DNA from: Streptomyces sp. B93
GTDB taxonomy: Bacteria; Actinomycetota; Actinomycetes; Streptomycetales; Streptomycetaceae
NCBI RefSeq assembly: GCF_018070565.1
Contig: NZ_JAGPXL010000040.1
Coordinates: forward strand, 1 to 64,000
Direction: 5' to 3'
DNA: 64,000 nt
Shown here one piece after another: positions 51,451 through 60,639 of this stretch. Position numbers and translations under genes: made by a program. How positions within the stretch are numbered: the stretch's first letter is position 1; each line of letters begins with the position of its first letter. The notes beneath the pieces were generated by a model, which did no database searches, was not told where the DNA came from, and was given only the letters and a program-made list of their open reading frames with translations.

Positions 51451-53130
51451 TTACGGGGACGGGCTGGAGGGGGCGCTCGGGGGAGCCGCGGGGGTGCCGG
51501 TGGGCGCCCGCGTCCCGGAAGCCGTCGGAGAACCGGTCGGGGTGCCGGATGGGGTGCCGGTGGGGGTGCCCGTGGGGGACGGGGTGGCGCCCGGGGTGTT
51601 CTCCTCCGGCAGGTGGCGGCTGACCTCGGCCGTCGTCAGGCCCAGGCCGCCCAGTTCGATCTCGTCCCAGGCCTGGAGGCGGCGGGTGTCACGGTCGAAG
51701 TAGAGGATGGACGCCTCGATGGGGTCGGGGTGCTCGCCCTCCACCGCGCGCAGTCCGCTGCCGCCGGTGGAACCCTCGATGCGCAGCCGGGTGCCGTAGG
51801 GGAGGACCTCCATCTCGTCGTGGTGGAGATGGCCCGCCAGGACCAGCGGCACCTCGCCGTCCGTCTCCCGGGCCGCCGACGGCTCGTGGGCGACGGCCAC
51901 GTCCACCGGCTTGCCGGACGCCCGGTGATCGCGCAGGGCGGAGGCGAGACGGGCCCCGGCCAGCTCCTGGGACGCCTCGGCGCCGGGCCGGGCCGAGCGG
52001 TCGGGGGTGAACTGGGGGTCACCGATGCCCGCGAACCGCAGCCCGGCGACGGTCTCGGCGCGGCCGTCGTCGAGGACGTGCACGTTCTTCATGCCCTCCA
52101 GGTACTCCTGGGTGACCGTCGAGTCATGGTTGCCGCGCACCCAGACGTAGGGGGCGCCGAGGTGCTCGATCGGGTCGAGGAAGCCGTTCTCGGCCGCGGT
52201 GCCGTGGTCCATGGTGTCGCCGGAGTCGACGATCACGTTCACCTCGTACTGCTCCACCAGCGAGGCGATGATCTTCCAGCTCGCCGGGTTGAGGTGGATG
52301 TCGGAGACGTGCAGGACCCGGATGGTGGACGGGTCGGGCGCGTACGCGGGCAGTGTCGAGGTCACGTCGTAGAGCTTGGTGACGTTGGTGACCAGGCGGG
52401 CGAGTTCCTTCTGGTAGACGTCGAACTCGGTGACGATGCTGCGGGCGTTGCCGACCAGCGAGGGGGCCGAGGAGAGCAGGCCGGAGAACCTCGGCTCCAG
52501 GACGGACTTCGGGTTCCAGGTGGCGTACGCCGTCGCTCCCGAGGCAGCCAGCAGCGTGAGCGCGAGGCCCCCGGCGGCGAGGGCGCGGCGGGGGCGGCGG
52601 TAGACGGCGAGACCGAGGGCGGTGGCCCCGGCGACGACGGCGACACAGGAGCGTACGGCGAGGTCGAGGGTGCCGTGTCCGACGTCGCGGGTGACCTCGT
52701 CCTGGAGGCCGGAGAGGCGTTCGGGGTGGTCGACCAGGGCCTGGGAGCGGACCGGGTCGAGCTGGTCGACGTTGACGTCCAGACGGACGGGGGCGACATG
52801 GCTGTCCAGGTGCAGCGCGCCCAGCGGGGAGACGTTGATCTTCGTGCCGCCGGTGAGGGACGGCCGCAGGGTCATCGTGGTGTCCATCGGGCCGACCGGC
52901 GCCCGTACGTTGCCGACGATCAGCAGACCCAGCCAGGCGCCGACCAGGACGACCATGACCAGGCCGAGCGCGCGGGCCCACGGGTTCGGCCGGGTGGCCA
53001 GTTCGAGCGCGGGCAGCGCGGTGCGGTGCCCGCGGCGGTCGCGGCGGGGGGTGAGGGCTCGGCGGGGGGACTTCCGTAGGCGGTTCAGTGAGTGCAGCAC
53101 TTTCAGGACAGCGGCTGGGACGCGGGCCAT
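51451..53130 (-). CDS. Membrane-anchored metallophosphoesterase
   Basis: 559 residues. Cytoplasmic basic N-terminus, membrane helices near 53-73 and about 170-205, and a calcineurin-like domain with HVSDIHLNP, VDSGDTMDHG, GNHDST and AGHLHHDE metal-ligand motifs. The C-terminal tail is a Thr/Pro/Ser/Gly repeat (TPTGTPSGTPTGSP), typical of wall-spanning linkers. Between the helices there is a soluble loop of about 90 residues. The substrate is unknown. Confidence 0.9.
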   Translation of the reverse strand: MARVPAAVLKVLHSLNRLRKSPRRALTPRRDRRGHRTALPALELATRPNPWARALGLVMVVLVGAWLGLLIVGNVRAPVGPMDTTMTLRPSLTGGTKINVSPLGALHLDSHVAPVRLDVNVDQLDPVRSQALVDHPERLSGLQDEVTRDVGHGTLDLAVRSCVAVVAGATALGLAVYRRPRRALAAGGLALTLLAASGATAYATWNPKSVLEPRFSGLLSSAPSLVGNARSIVTEFDVYQKELARLVTNVTKLYDVTSTLPAYAPDPSTIRVLHVSDIHLNPASWKIIASLVEQYEVNVIVDSGDTMDHGTAAENGFLDPIEHLGAPYVWVRGNHDSTVTQEYLEGMKNVHVLDDGRAETVAGLRFAGIGDPQFTPDRSARPGAEASQELAGARLASALRDHRASGKPVDVAVAHEPSAARETDGEVPLVLAGHLHHDEMEVLPYGTRLRIEGSTGGSGLRAVEGEHPDPIEASILYFDRDTRRLQAWDEIELGGLGLTTAEVSRHLPEENTPGATPSPTGTPTGTPSGTPTGSPTASGTRAPTGTPAAPPSAPSSPSP

Positions 53131-53274
53131 TGAAGCCGTATGCCCAAGTCGGTGGGGCGGTATGCGGGCCCGTGGGGCTTCCGGGTGTTCGCGCGGGGTG
53201 CCGTCCGGCTCACGCGGGCGCCGGTCCCGGCACGGGCGGCCCGCATGACGGTGTCGTACCGGACAATGGGGCCT

Positions 53275-53625
53275 GTGCTGGAGATGACGCGCGAGGAGTT
53301 CGAGGAACTGGTCGCCGAGGCCCTGGACCGGATCCCGCCGGAGCTGACGCGGCTGATGGACAACGTCGCGGTGTTCGTCGAGGACGAACCGCCGAGCGAC
53401 GATCCCGAGCTGCTGGGGCTGTACGAGGGGACCCCGCTGACCGAGCGCGGCGAGTGGTACGCCGGGGTGCTGCCGGACCGGATCACCATCTACCGGGGGC
53501 CGACGCTGCGGTTCTGCGAGTCACGGGAGGACGTCGTCACGGAGACGGAGATCACCGTGGTGCACGAGATCGCCCACCACTTCGGGATCGACGACGCCCG
53601 GCTGCACGCCCTCGGCTACGGCTGA
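53275..53625 (+). CDS. Minimal zincin metallopeptidase family protein
   Basis: 116 residues from GTG 53275 (LEMTREEFEELVAEALDRIP). The extended zinc motif HEIAHHFGIDD and the preceding RITIYRGP are as in the one-domain metallopeptidase family PF06262. Homologues are cytoplasmic with unknown substrates. An upstream start at 53140 would add 45 non-conserved residues and is rejected. Confidence 0.9.
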   Translation: MLEMTREEFEELVAEALDRIPPELTRLMDNVAVFVEDEPPSDDPELLGLYEGTPLTERGEWYAGVLPDRITIYRGPTLRFCESREDVVTETEITVVHEIAHHFGIDDARLHALGYG

Positions 53626-53714
53626 CCGGACCGGCCCCGCGCGTGTCCTCCCGCGGGCGGCGGGAGTTGGGCAGGTTGACTCCTTCACCCGCCCCGCTTC
53701 CGGAGGTGGCCCCC

Positions 53715-54284
53715 GTGCGCCCCTTGTACGTTCCCGTCCGCCTGGCCGCCACCGCGGTGGCCGTCGTCGCCGCCGCCGGTTGCATGAGCGTGGGTGACGG
53801 CGACGGCGGCCGGGTCCAGCCGTCGCGGTCGGCGGGAGAGCGCGGCGGTGAGGTGTCCGGAACGGCCGTCACCGGCGACGGCGTCGGCTACGGCGAGGTC
53901 GCGGGCGGCCCCGAGGACGGGCGGGGCCGGGACAAGGACAAGAAGAAGGCGAAGCACAAGGGCAAGCCGGGCGAGCACGACGAGGACGGCGGCGGGACCG
54001 GGAAGTCCACCGGATCCCCGTCGGCGCCGTCCGCGGGCGCGACCGCGCCGGCCGGGGGCGGGAAGCCCGGCCGGGCCACGCCCCGTCCGGGGGCGCCCGA
54101 GCCGACCGGCGGCCAGCCGACGCCGACCCGGACCGCACCGGAGCCGGAACCGCCGCAGCAGTCGCCCGAGCCCTCGCAGCCGCCCGAGCCGACCACCGCG
54201 GAACCGTCGTCGTCGGCGCACGAGGAGACCGGACCGCAGCTGGCACAGCGGGAACCGGCACCGGCGGCCGGGTCACCCGTGTAG
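53715..54284 (+). CDS. Putative low-complexity lipoprotein
   Basis: 189 residues from GTG with GGAGG eight bases upstream. Signal peptide and lipobox VAAAGC (Cys22), then a Lys-rich patch (DKDKKKAKHKGK) and a long Pro/Glu/Thr-rich tail. The composition suggests a cell-wall spacer or exposed polyanionic tail. No domain is recognised. Confidence 0.7.
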   Translation: MRPLYVPVRLAATAVAVVAAAGCMSVGDGDGGRVQPSRSAGERGGEVSGTAVTGDGVGYGEVAGGPEDGRGRDKDKKKAKHKGKPGEHDEDGGGTGKSTGSPSAPSAGATAPAGGGKPGRATPRPGAPEPTGGQPTPTRTAPEPEPPQQSPEPSQPPEPTTAEPSSSAHEETGPQLAQREPAPAAGSPV

Positions 54285-54364
54285 CGCTGTGGGATGCTGG
54301 GGGATGCCGCCGCCCACAGTGACCCACTGTGGTCAGGAACACTGTCCGCGCTCCCGGATGCGGT

Positions 54365-54394
54365 TTGCCTTCGGGGGGTGGGAGTGCGTATGGT
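54365..54394 (+). promoter_or_regulatory. Candidate promoter of the DEAD-box helicase gene
   Basis: TTGCCT (54365) and TATGGT (54389), 18-bp spacing, giving a 5' leader of about 150 nt before ATG 54554. The leader contains GC stems (gcgccgtgtggcgc, gaccgcatcgaggcggtc), suggestive of leader-based control. Confidence 0.5.
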
Positions 54395-54553
54395 GGTAGA
54401 TCGTTTGATCCCATTTGCCCGGCGCCAACGCAGAGCGCGCCGTGTGGCGCGTACTCTCCCTTGCCGTGGCTGACCGCATCGAGGCGGTCGTTTTGCGAAT
54501 TCACGGAGTTGACGGGCGCGTGCCGACGAGACTCCGGAAGGTTTCGCAGACGT

Positions 54554-56638
54554 ATGTCTATCGCCAGTACTGATCATGCCGTCGTGCCCGCGGGCACCCA
54601 GGACACGGAGGCCGCCGAGCAGGCCCCCGAGCTGACCTTCGCCGACCTCGGCCTCCCCGAGGGCGTCGTCCGCAAGCTCGCGCAGAACGGCGTGACCACC
54701 CCCTTCCCCATCCAGGCCGCGACCATCCCGGACGCCCTGGCCCGGAAGGACATCCTCGGCCGCGGCCGCACCGGCTCCGGCAAGACCCTCTCCTTCGGTC
54801 TGCCCACCCTGGCCACGCTGGCCGGTGGACACACCGAGAAGCGCAAGCCGCGCGCGGTCATCCTCACCCCCACCCGTGAGCTGGCCATGCAGGTCGCCGA
54901 CGCCCTCCAGCCCTACGGCGACGTCCTCGGCCTGAAGATGAAGGTCGTCTGCGGCGGCACCTCGATGGGCAACCAGATCTACGCCCTGGAGCGCGGCGTC
55001 GACATCCTCGTCGCCACCCCCGGCCGGCTGCGAGACATCATCAACCGCGGTGCCTGCTCGCTGGAGGACGTGCAGATCGCCGTCCTCGACGAGGCCGACC
55101 AGATGTCCGACCTGGGCTTCCTGCCCGAGGTGACGGAACTGCTCGACCAGGTCCCCGCGGGCGGTCAGCGCATGCTGTTCTCCGCCACGATGGAGAACGA
55201 GATCAAGACCCTCGTCGACCGCTACCTGAACGACCCGGTCAGCCACGAGGTCGACGCGGCCCAGGGCGCGGTGACGACCATGTCGCACCACATCCTCATC
55301 GTGAAGCCCAAGGACAAGGCGCCGGTCACCGCCGCCATCGCCTCCCGCAAGGGCCGCACCATCGTCTTCGTCCGCACCCAGCTCGGCGCCGACCGCGTCG
55401 CCGAGCAGCTGCGCGAGGCCGGTGCCAAGGCCGACGCGCTGCACGGCGGCATGACCCAGGGCGCCCGCACCCGGACGCTCGCCGACTTCAAGGACGGCTA
55501 CGTCAACGTCCTCGTGGCCACCGACGTCGCCGCGCGTGGCATCCACGTCGACGGCATCGACCTGGTCCTCAACGTCGACCCGGCCGGTGACCACAAGGAC
55601 TACCTGCACCGCGCGGGCCGCACCGCCCGTGCCGGACGCACCGGCACCGTCGTGTCCCTGGCCCTGCCGCACCAGCGCCGCCAGATCTTCCGGCTGATGG
55701 AGGACGCGGGCGTCGACGCCTCGCGCCACATCATCCAGGGTGGCGCCGCCTTCGACCCCGAGGTCGCCGACATCACCGGCGCCCGGTCCATGACCGAGGT
55801 GCAGGCCGAGTCCGCGGGCAACGCCGCCCAGCAGGCCGAGCGCGAGGTCGCCCAGCTCACCAAGCAGCTGGAGCGGGCGCAGCGCCGCGCCGCCGAACTC
55901 CGCGAGGAGGCCGACCGCCTGGTCGCACGGGCCGCCCGCGAGCGCGGCGAGGACCCCGAGGCGGCCGTGGCCGCGGCGGTGGCGGCGACGCAGGACGAGG
56001 AGCAGGGCGCGACGCAGGCCGTGGCGGCCGTACCGGAGCAGCCGGTGGCGCGTGACGTGGACCGGGCGGAGCGCACCGACCGTGCGGACCGGGGCGAGCG
56101 TTTCGAGCGCCGTGACGGTGACCGTGGTGGTTTCCGTCGTGACGACCGTCGTGATGACCGTCGTGACGAGCGTCGTCCGTTCGACCGGGACCGTGACCGT
56201 GGTGGCCGTTCGTTCGAGCGCCGCGATGGTGATCGTGGTGGTTTCCGTCGTGACGACCGTCGTGACGAGCGTCGTCCGTTCGACCGGGACCGTGACCGTG
56301 GTGGCCGTTCGTTCGAGCGCCGCGATGGTGATCGTGGTGGTTTCCGTCGTGACGACCGTCGTGATGACCGTCGTGACGAGCGTCGTCCGTTCGACCGGGA
56401 CCGTGACCGTGGTGGCCGTTCGTTCGAGCGCCGTGACGGTGATCGTGGTGGTTTCCGCCGCGACGACCGCGGTGGTCACCGGGGCAGCGACCGTCCCTTC
56501 AACCGCGACCGCCAGGGCGACCGCCCCGGCTTCCGGTCCGGCGGTCACGAGCGTCCGTACGGCCGCCGTGACGACCACCGCGGCACCGGCTCCTTCGGCC
56601 GCCGCGAGGACAAGCCGCGCTGGAAGCGCAACGGCTGA
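54554..56638 (+). CDS. DEAD-box RNA helicase with arginine-rich repeat tail
   Basis: 694 residues. Q motif with TPFPIQAATIPDAL, GRTGSGKT (71-78), PTRELAMQ, DEAD (179-182), SAT (210-212), HRAGRTARAG. After about residue 420 there is a coiled-coil-like segment, then tandem repeats of 37, 33, 37 and part of a fourth unit built on RRDGDRGGFRRDD and PFDRDRDRGGRS, and an RGG-like end. RhlE/CsdA-type role in RNA remodelling or ribosome assembly, probably cold-related. Confidence 0.93.
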   Translation: MSIASTDHAVVPAGTQDTEAAEQAPELTFADLGLPEGVVRKLAQNGVTTPFPIQAATIPDALARKDILGRGRTGSGKTLSFGLPTLATLAGGHTEKRKPRAVILTPTRELAMQVADALQPYGDVLGLKMKVVCGGTSMGNQIYALERGVDILVATPGRLRDIINRGACSLEDVQIAVLDEADQMSDLGFLPEVTELLDQVPAGGQRMLFSATMENEIKTLVDRYLNDPVSHEVDAAQGAVTTMSHHILIVKPKDKAPVTAAIASRKGRTIVFVRTQLGADRVAEQLREAGAKADALHGGMTQGARTRTLADFKDGYVNVLVATDVAARGIHVDGIDLVLNVDPAGDHKDYLHRAGRTARAGRTGTVVSLALPHQRRQIFRLMEDAGVDASRHIIQGGAAFDPEVADITGARSMTEVQAESAGNAAQQAEREVAQLTKQLERAQRRAAELREEADRLVARAARERGEDPEAAVAAAVAATQDEEQGATQAVAAVPEQPVARDVDRAERTDRADRGERFERRDGDRGGFRRDDRRDDRRDERRPFDRDRDRGGRSFERRDGDRGGFRRDDRRDERRPFDRDRDRGGRSFERRDGDRGGFRRDDRRDDRRDERRPFDRDRDRGGRSFERRDGDRGGFRRDDRGGHRGSDRPFNRDRQGDRPGFRSGGHERPYGRRDDHRGTGSFGRREDKPRWKRNG
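56102..56475 (+). repeat. Tandem repeats of 111/99/111 bp in the helicase tail
   Basis: Units start at 56102, 56213, 56312 and 56423 (ttcgagcgcc). Near-identical DNA, CGT-rich arginine codons unlike the rest of the gene, and a 12-bp deletion (RDDR) in unit 2 indicate recent duplication and gene conversion. Confidence 0.95.
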
Positions 56639-56652
56639 CGCCCAGCACTGAG

Positions 56653-56694
56653 ACGCCGTGGCCCCCGTCCTGACGGATGGGGGCCACGGCGTTT
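56653..56694 (+). terminator. Hairpin terminator of the helicase gene
   Basis: 14-bp stem acgccgtggccccc / gggggccacggcgt followed by TT. Confidence 0.8.
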
Positions 56695-56792
56695 GTCAAA
56701 CCCCTGTAAGGTCAGCCGACTTGGGGGCGGAGTGACGGCAGGGGGCGCCGAAGGCGCGGGCCGCCCGCCCGGTGCTTCTGGGGAGGGGCTCC

Positions 56793-59700
56793 TTGGCTCG
56801 CCATGCGTACGGTCACGCGTACATACGTCTGCGTCTCGTAGCGGCGTCGGCCGTCCTGGTGGCCGGGCTGGCCCCGCTGCTGCCGACGCCCGCGGTGGCG
56901 GGGGAGGCGCAGGAGACGGTCGTACCGGCGAGACTGCGGAGCGAATACCTCGGGGCGTCCTTCCGAGCCTCGTTGACGCACAGCGGCCATGACTCCGGCG
57001 GCGCGCGGGGCGTCTTCCACACCCTGGAGGGACACCGGGGGCTGGTGTGGACGCGGTACGCGGACCGGGAGTCGGTGGGCGTACCGGCGGCGCCCGAGGG
57101 CGCGAGCCCGATGTCGACCGGCACCGACGTGCTGGCGTACAAGTACAGCGACGGCAGGGTCGACTTCTGGGACGCGACCGACGGCACCACCCGCAGCCTG
57201 CGCGTCCCGGACGGGCTGGGCTACCTCACGTCGTACGACAACCTGACGATCGGCTTCCGGAGCATCACCGGCGACGACGGCAAGGCCACCCGGGAGATGC
57301 ACCTGCTGACGCCGGGGCCGGACGGAACGACCGCCGACACCCAGGTCAGGGGCGGCCCCGCCGGGCTGACGCTCGGGTTCGCCACGGGCGCCGACGCGGA
57401 GATGCTGTACTTCCGCGCGGCCGTCGACGGTCAGGCCGGCATGGCGGCCGTGGACCGCGACACCGGTGAGGTGCGTGGCTGGAGCGGCGGGCTGCCCTCC
57501 GGGTACGGCCGGTTGAGCCTGGGCGGCGGCCATGTCGTCGTCTCCGGCCTCACCAAGGCCGAGGTGCTGGTCTTCCCCCGCGACCTCTCGGGGGAACCGG
57601 CGAGGATCACGCTCGCAGGCGCCCAGGACGGCCTCAACGCCACGCACGGTCTCGCCGTCGTCGGGGACTGGCTGGTGAACGGCGTCCTGACCATGACGGC
57701 CCAGCCGATCACGGGCGGCGCCCCGGTGACCTTGCTGCGTTCCGCGAAGCAGGGGACCGTCGCCGCCCCCGGCAGCACCGCCGTGCGGATCGGAACCGGC
57801 GCCGACGGGTGGGGCATCCAGCGCGTCACCCCGGCCCCGGACGGCGGGCCGCCCGTGGTCACGCAGGTCAAGCCGCTGCCCAAGCCGCCCGTCGAGATCC
57901 AGGGCCTCTCCCTGGACCAGGGGCGGATCGTCGGCAGGGACGTCGGACCGCTGCGCCTGACGACCTGGGGCCGGACCGTCGCGCCGACCGGCACGCCCAC
58001 GTTCGGTGAGCGGACCTTGTTCACCTCGGCGACCTGGGCGGACGCCTGCGCCGCCACGGACGTCGCCTGCCAGCAGGTCCAGGGCACGGCGGACGGCCGT
58101 ACCGTCTGGCTGACGCACGACGGGACCACCGACCGGATCCGGGTCGCCGGGCCGGAGGCGGACACGGCCTGGGAGCGGGCGCTGCTGCCGCCGGGCGGGC
58201 GGATCACCGACGTCTCGGGCCGCTACGTCCTCCACACCTCGCCGACCCGGCAGGACGTCTACCGGATCGGCGACAGCGCCGCCCCGGCCGTCTCCCGCAC
58301 CCCCCGCCCCGCGGCCCTCTCCGGCAACACCCTCTGGAGCACCAGCACCACCCCCGGCACCGTCACGGCGTACGACCTGACGGCGCGCAAGACCACCGAG
58401 ACCCTCACCACGGACGCGGGCTGCGCCCCCACCGAACTCCAGGCGCTCGGCCGCTACCTCTACTGGACCTGCGACGGACGGGCCGGGATCTACGACCGCA
58501 CGGCGAGGAAGTCCGTGTCCGTCCCTGCCGACGAGGCCAGGCTCGGCGACGGCTATGTCGTCACCCACGACAAGCAGGCAGGCAAGCTGATCCTGACGAC
58601 GGCCGCCGGGGACAGCAGGGTCATCGGCGACCTGCCCGACACCGGCGTCTCCCAGCGGGACGTGCGCTGGACGGTCGACGAGGCGGGCGCCAACGCCGCC
58701 TACGTGGACGACCAAGGGCAGGTGCACCTCGTACCCTCCGGCGTGCCGCAGCAGCCGCTGCGCCTGCTCGACCCGGCCCGGAACGCGACGTACGTCGACG
58801 CCCGGTCGCTCGGCGTGACACCGGGCAGGCTGACCACCCTCCTCCTCTCCAAGCCGTCCGCGAACTGGCGGCTGACCGTGCGCGACCCCGCCACCGGCAA
58901 GACCGTCGACACCCGCTCCGGCGGCGCCGCGCGCGGCGAACTGACCGTCGGCTGGCACGGCGACGACCCGACCCGCGGCGGGGACGCGTCCCTGCCCAAC
59001 GGCCGCTACGACTGGACCCTGTCCGTCACCCCGGCGGACGGCACCGGAGCCGCCCTGACGGTCAAGGGCTCCGTCCGCCTGCGCAAGGGCAGCCCGGTCC
59101 GCCACGACCACATCGGCGGCGACGCGACCGGCGACCTGCTCACCCTCAGCTCCTCCGGCTCCCTGACCTTCCACCGGGGCACCGGCACCGGCACGTTCAG
59201 CGGCCGGACCACCGGCACCGGCTGGCCCACCACCATCACCGCCGTACCCTTCGGCGACCTGAGCGGCGACCGCTGCAACGACGTCCTCGTCCGTCTGAGC
59301 AGCGGAGCGCTCCGCCTTTACAAGCCGGGCTGCGACGCCGCCCTGAAGCCGTCGACGCGCTACACCACCCTGGCCACCTCCGGCTGGACCCAGTACGACG
59401 TGCTGACCTCGCCCGGTGACCTGACGAAGGACGGCCGCCCGGACCTGATCGCCCGCAACGCCGCCACCGGCGCGGTCTACCTCCACAAGGGCACGAGCAC
59501 GGGCAGGCTGTCGTCGCGCGTGAAGCTGTACGACAACTGGAAGACGTACAAGAAGATCATCGGCGCCGGGGACCTGAACGGCGACGGCGTCGGCGACCTC
59601 CTCGCCCAGGACAAGTCGAACAACCTGTACCGCTACTTCGGCACCGGCAAGGGCACGTTCGGCTCCCGCACGAAGGTCTTCTCCGGCTGGGGCGCCTCGT

Positions 59701-59867
59701 ACAACGCGGTCGTCGGTGTGGGTGACATCAACGGGGACGGCCGGGCGGACCTGGTCTCCCGCGACACCAAGGGCAACCTGTACCGCAACAGCGGCAACGG
59801 CAAGGGTTCCTTCTACGGACGCACGAAGATCGCCACCGGCTGGCAGGGCCACAAACGCCTCTGGTAG
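56793..59867 (+). CDS. Secreted FG-GAP/VCBS repeat protein
   Basis: 1024 residues from TTG 56793 with GGGGAGGGG seven bases upstream; GTG 56772 is an alternative. Sec signal peptide ending PTPAVAG, a long beta-propeller-like region, an Ig/FlgD-like strand set (NWRLTVRDPATGKTV, LPNGRYDWTLSV), then C-terminal FG-GAP repeats with calcium motifs DLNGDGVGD and DINGDGRAD. It is extracellular; the role may be adhesion or carbohydrate binding but is unknown. Confidence 0.85.
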   Translation: MARHAYGHAYIRLRLVAASAVLVAGLAPLLPTPAVAGEAQETVVPARLRSEYLGASFRASLTHSGHDSGGARGVFHTLEGHRGLVWTRYADRESVGVPAAPEGASPMSTGTDVLAYKYSDGRVDFWDATDGTTRSLRVPDGLGYLTSYDNLTIGFRSITGDDGKATREMHLLTPGPDGTTADTQVRGGPAGLTLGFATGADAEMLYFRAAVDGQAGMAAVDRDTGEVRGWSGGLPSGYGRLSLGGGHVVVSGLTKAEVLVFPRDLSGEPARITLAGAQDGLNATHGLAVVGDWLVNGVLTMTAQPITGGAPVTLLRSAKQGTVAAPGSTAVRIGTGADGWGIQRVTPAPDGGPPVVTQVKPLPKPPVEIQGLSLDQGRIVGRDVGPLRLTTWGRTVAPTGTPTFGERTLFTSATWADACAATDVACQQVQGTADGRTVWLTHDGTTDRIRVAGPEADTAWERALLPPGGRITDVSGRYVLHTSPTRQDVYRIGDSAAPAVSRTPRPAALSGNTLWSTSTTPGTVTAYDLTARKTTETLTTDAGCAPTELQALGRYLYWTCDGRAGIYDRTARKSVSVPADEARLGDGYVVTHDKQAGKLILTTAAGDSRVIGDLPDTGVSQRDVRWTVDEAGANAAYVDDQGQVHLVPSGVPQQPLRLLDPARNATYVDARSLGVTPGRLTTLLLSKPSANWRLTVRDPATGKTVDTRSGGAARGELTVGWHGDDPTRGGDASLPNGRYDWTLSVTPADGTGAALTVKGSVRLRKGSPVRHDHIGGDATGDLLTLSSSGSLTFHRGTGTGTFSGRTTGTGWPTTITAVPFGDLSGDRCNDVLVRLSSGALRLYKPGCDAALKPSTRYTTLATSGWTQYDVLTSPGDLTKDGRPDLIARNAATGAVYLHKGTSTGRLSSRVKLYDNWKTYKKIIGAGDLNGDGVGDLLAQDKSNNLYRYFGTGKGTFGSRTKVFSGWGASYNAVVGVGDINGDGRADLVSRDTKGNLYRNSGNGKGSFYGRTKIATGWQGHKRLW

Positions 59868-59878
59868 CGACGTGGGAC

Positions 59879-59911
59879 GCCGTGTCCCCGATACCCGATC
59901 GGAGACACGGC
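59879..59911 (+). terminator. Hairpin terminator of the FG-GAP gene
   Basis: 14-bp stem gccgtgtccccgat / atcggagacacggc with one mismatch and 5-nt loop. Confidence 0.6.
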
Positions 59912-59946
59912 CTCCTCGGGCTATGCTCGGGGAGGCAACATCGCCT

Positions 59947-60019
59947 GGGCCCTTAGCTCAATTGGCAGAGCAGTGGACTTTTAATCCATTGGTTGTGGGT
60001 TCGAGTCCCACAGGGCCTA
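59947..60019 (+). tRNA. tRNA-Lys (anticodon TTT)
   Basis: 73 nt. GGGCCCT pairs with AGGGCCT (one G-U), anticodon loop CTTTTAA gives TTT, T arm GTGGGTTCGAGTCCCAC. No encoded CCA. No element is integrated at its 3' end. Confidence 0.95.
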
Positions 60020-60061
60020 CGGGTGCGGCGCCCGGGTCGGCTTCGGTCGGTCCGGGCGCTT

Positions 60062-60490
60062 TCATGTCGTCAGGTCGTCGGGGGACGACGTGTGGGCCAG
60101 GGACCAGATGACGAAGGTGCCGATCGCGATGCCGATGACGGCCCACCAGGGCTGGTACGGCAGATAGAGGAAGTTCGCCACGACGCTCAGGGCGGCGAGG
60201 GCGATGCCGGCGGCGCGGGCCCACAGGGCGGGGCCGCTGAGGAGGCCCCAGGCGACGACGACCAGGACGACGCCGAGGACCAGGTGGATCCAGCCCCAGG
60301 CGGTCAGGCTGAACTCGAAGACGTAGTCGCCGACATGGGCGTAGACGTCGTCCTCCGCGATACCGGCGATGCCTTGCAGGATGCCGATGACGCCCTGCAC
60401 GAACAGCAGGACTCCGGCGAAGAGGGTGCCGCCCGCGGCCCAGCCGGCCGGTCCGGGGGCTGCGGGCGTGGGGCTCGTGGGCTGGCTCAT
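60062..60490 (-). CDS. Four-helix membrane protein (DUF7144-like)
   Basis: 142 residues. Four predicted helices: GTLFAGVLLFVQGVIGILQG, AWGWIHLVLGVVLVVVAWGL, AAGIALAALSVVANFLYLPY and WWAVIGIAIGTFVIWSLA. The spacing and YLPYQPWW motif match a common actinobacterial membrane family. Function is unknown. Confidence 0.8.
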   Translation of the reverse strand: MSQPTSPTPAAPGPAGWAAGGTLFAGVLLFVQGVIGILQGIAGIAEDDVYAHVGDYVFEFSLTAWGWIHLVLGVVLVVVAWGLLSGPALWARAAGIALAALSVVANFLYLPYQPWWAVIGIAIGTFVIWSLAHTSSPDDLTT

Positions 60491-60639
60491 CGTCGGTCTG
60501 TCTCCCTCCGGGACGGTGCTTCGACTCTCGGGGCGGCGGCAGGGGGGCGGCCAGCGGATGTGGGCCGTTCGGGTGGCGGTGCGGGGAACCGGATCGGCGC
60601 GGACGGGCGGGGCGTCGGCAGGCGAGTTGGATACCGGGC

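Noticed and set aside
53888..56578. 896-codon minus-strand frame over the helicase repeats
   Set aside because: Shadow of the DEAD-box gene; Thr/Val-rich low-complexity text produced by the antisense of the RD repeats.
56712..59852. 1046-codon minus-strand frame over the FG-GAP gene
   Set aside because: Antisense shadow; the plus strand has a signal peptide and calcium-binding FG-GAP motifs.
59947..60019. tRNA-Lys as a possible integration site
   Set aside because: No second copy of its 3' end was found in the window, and genes on both sides look chromosomal.
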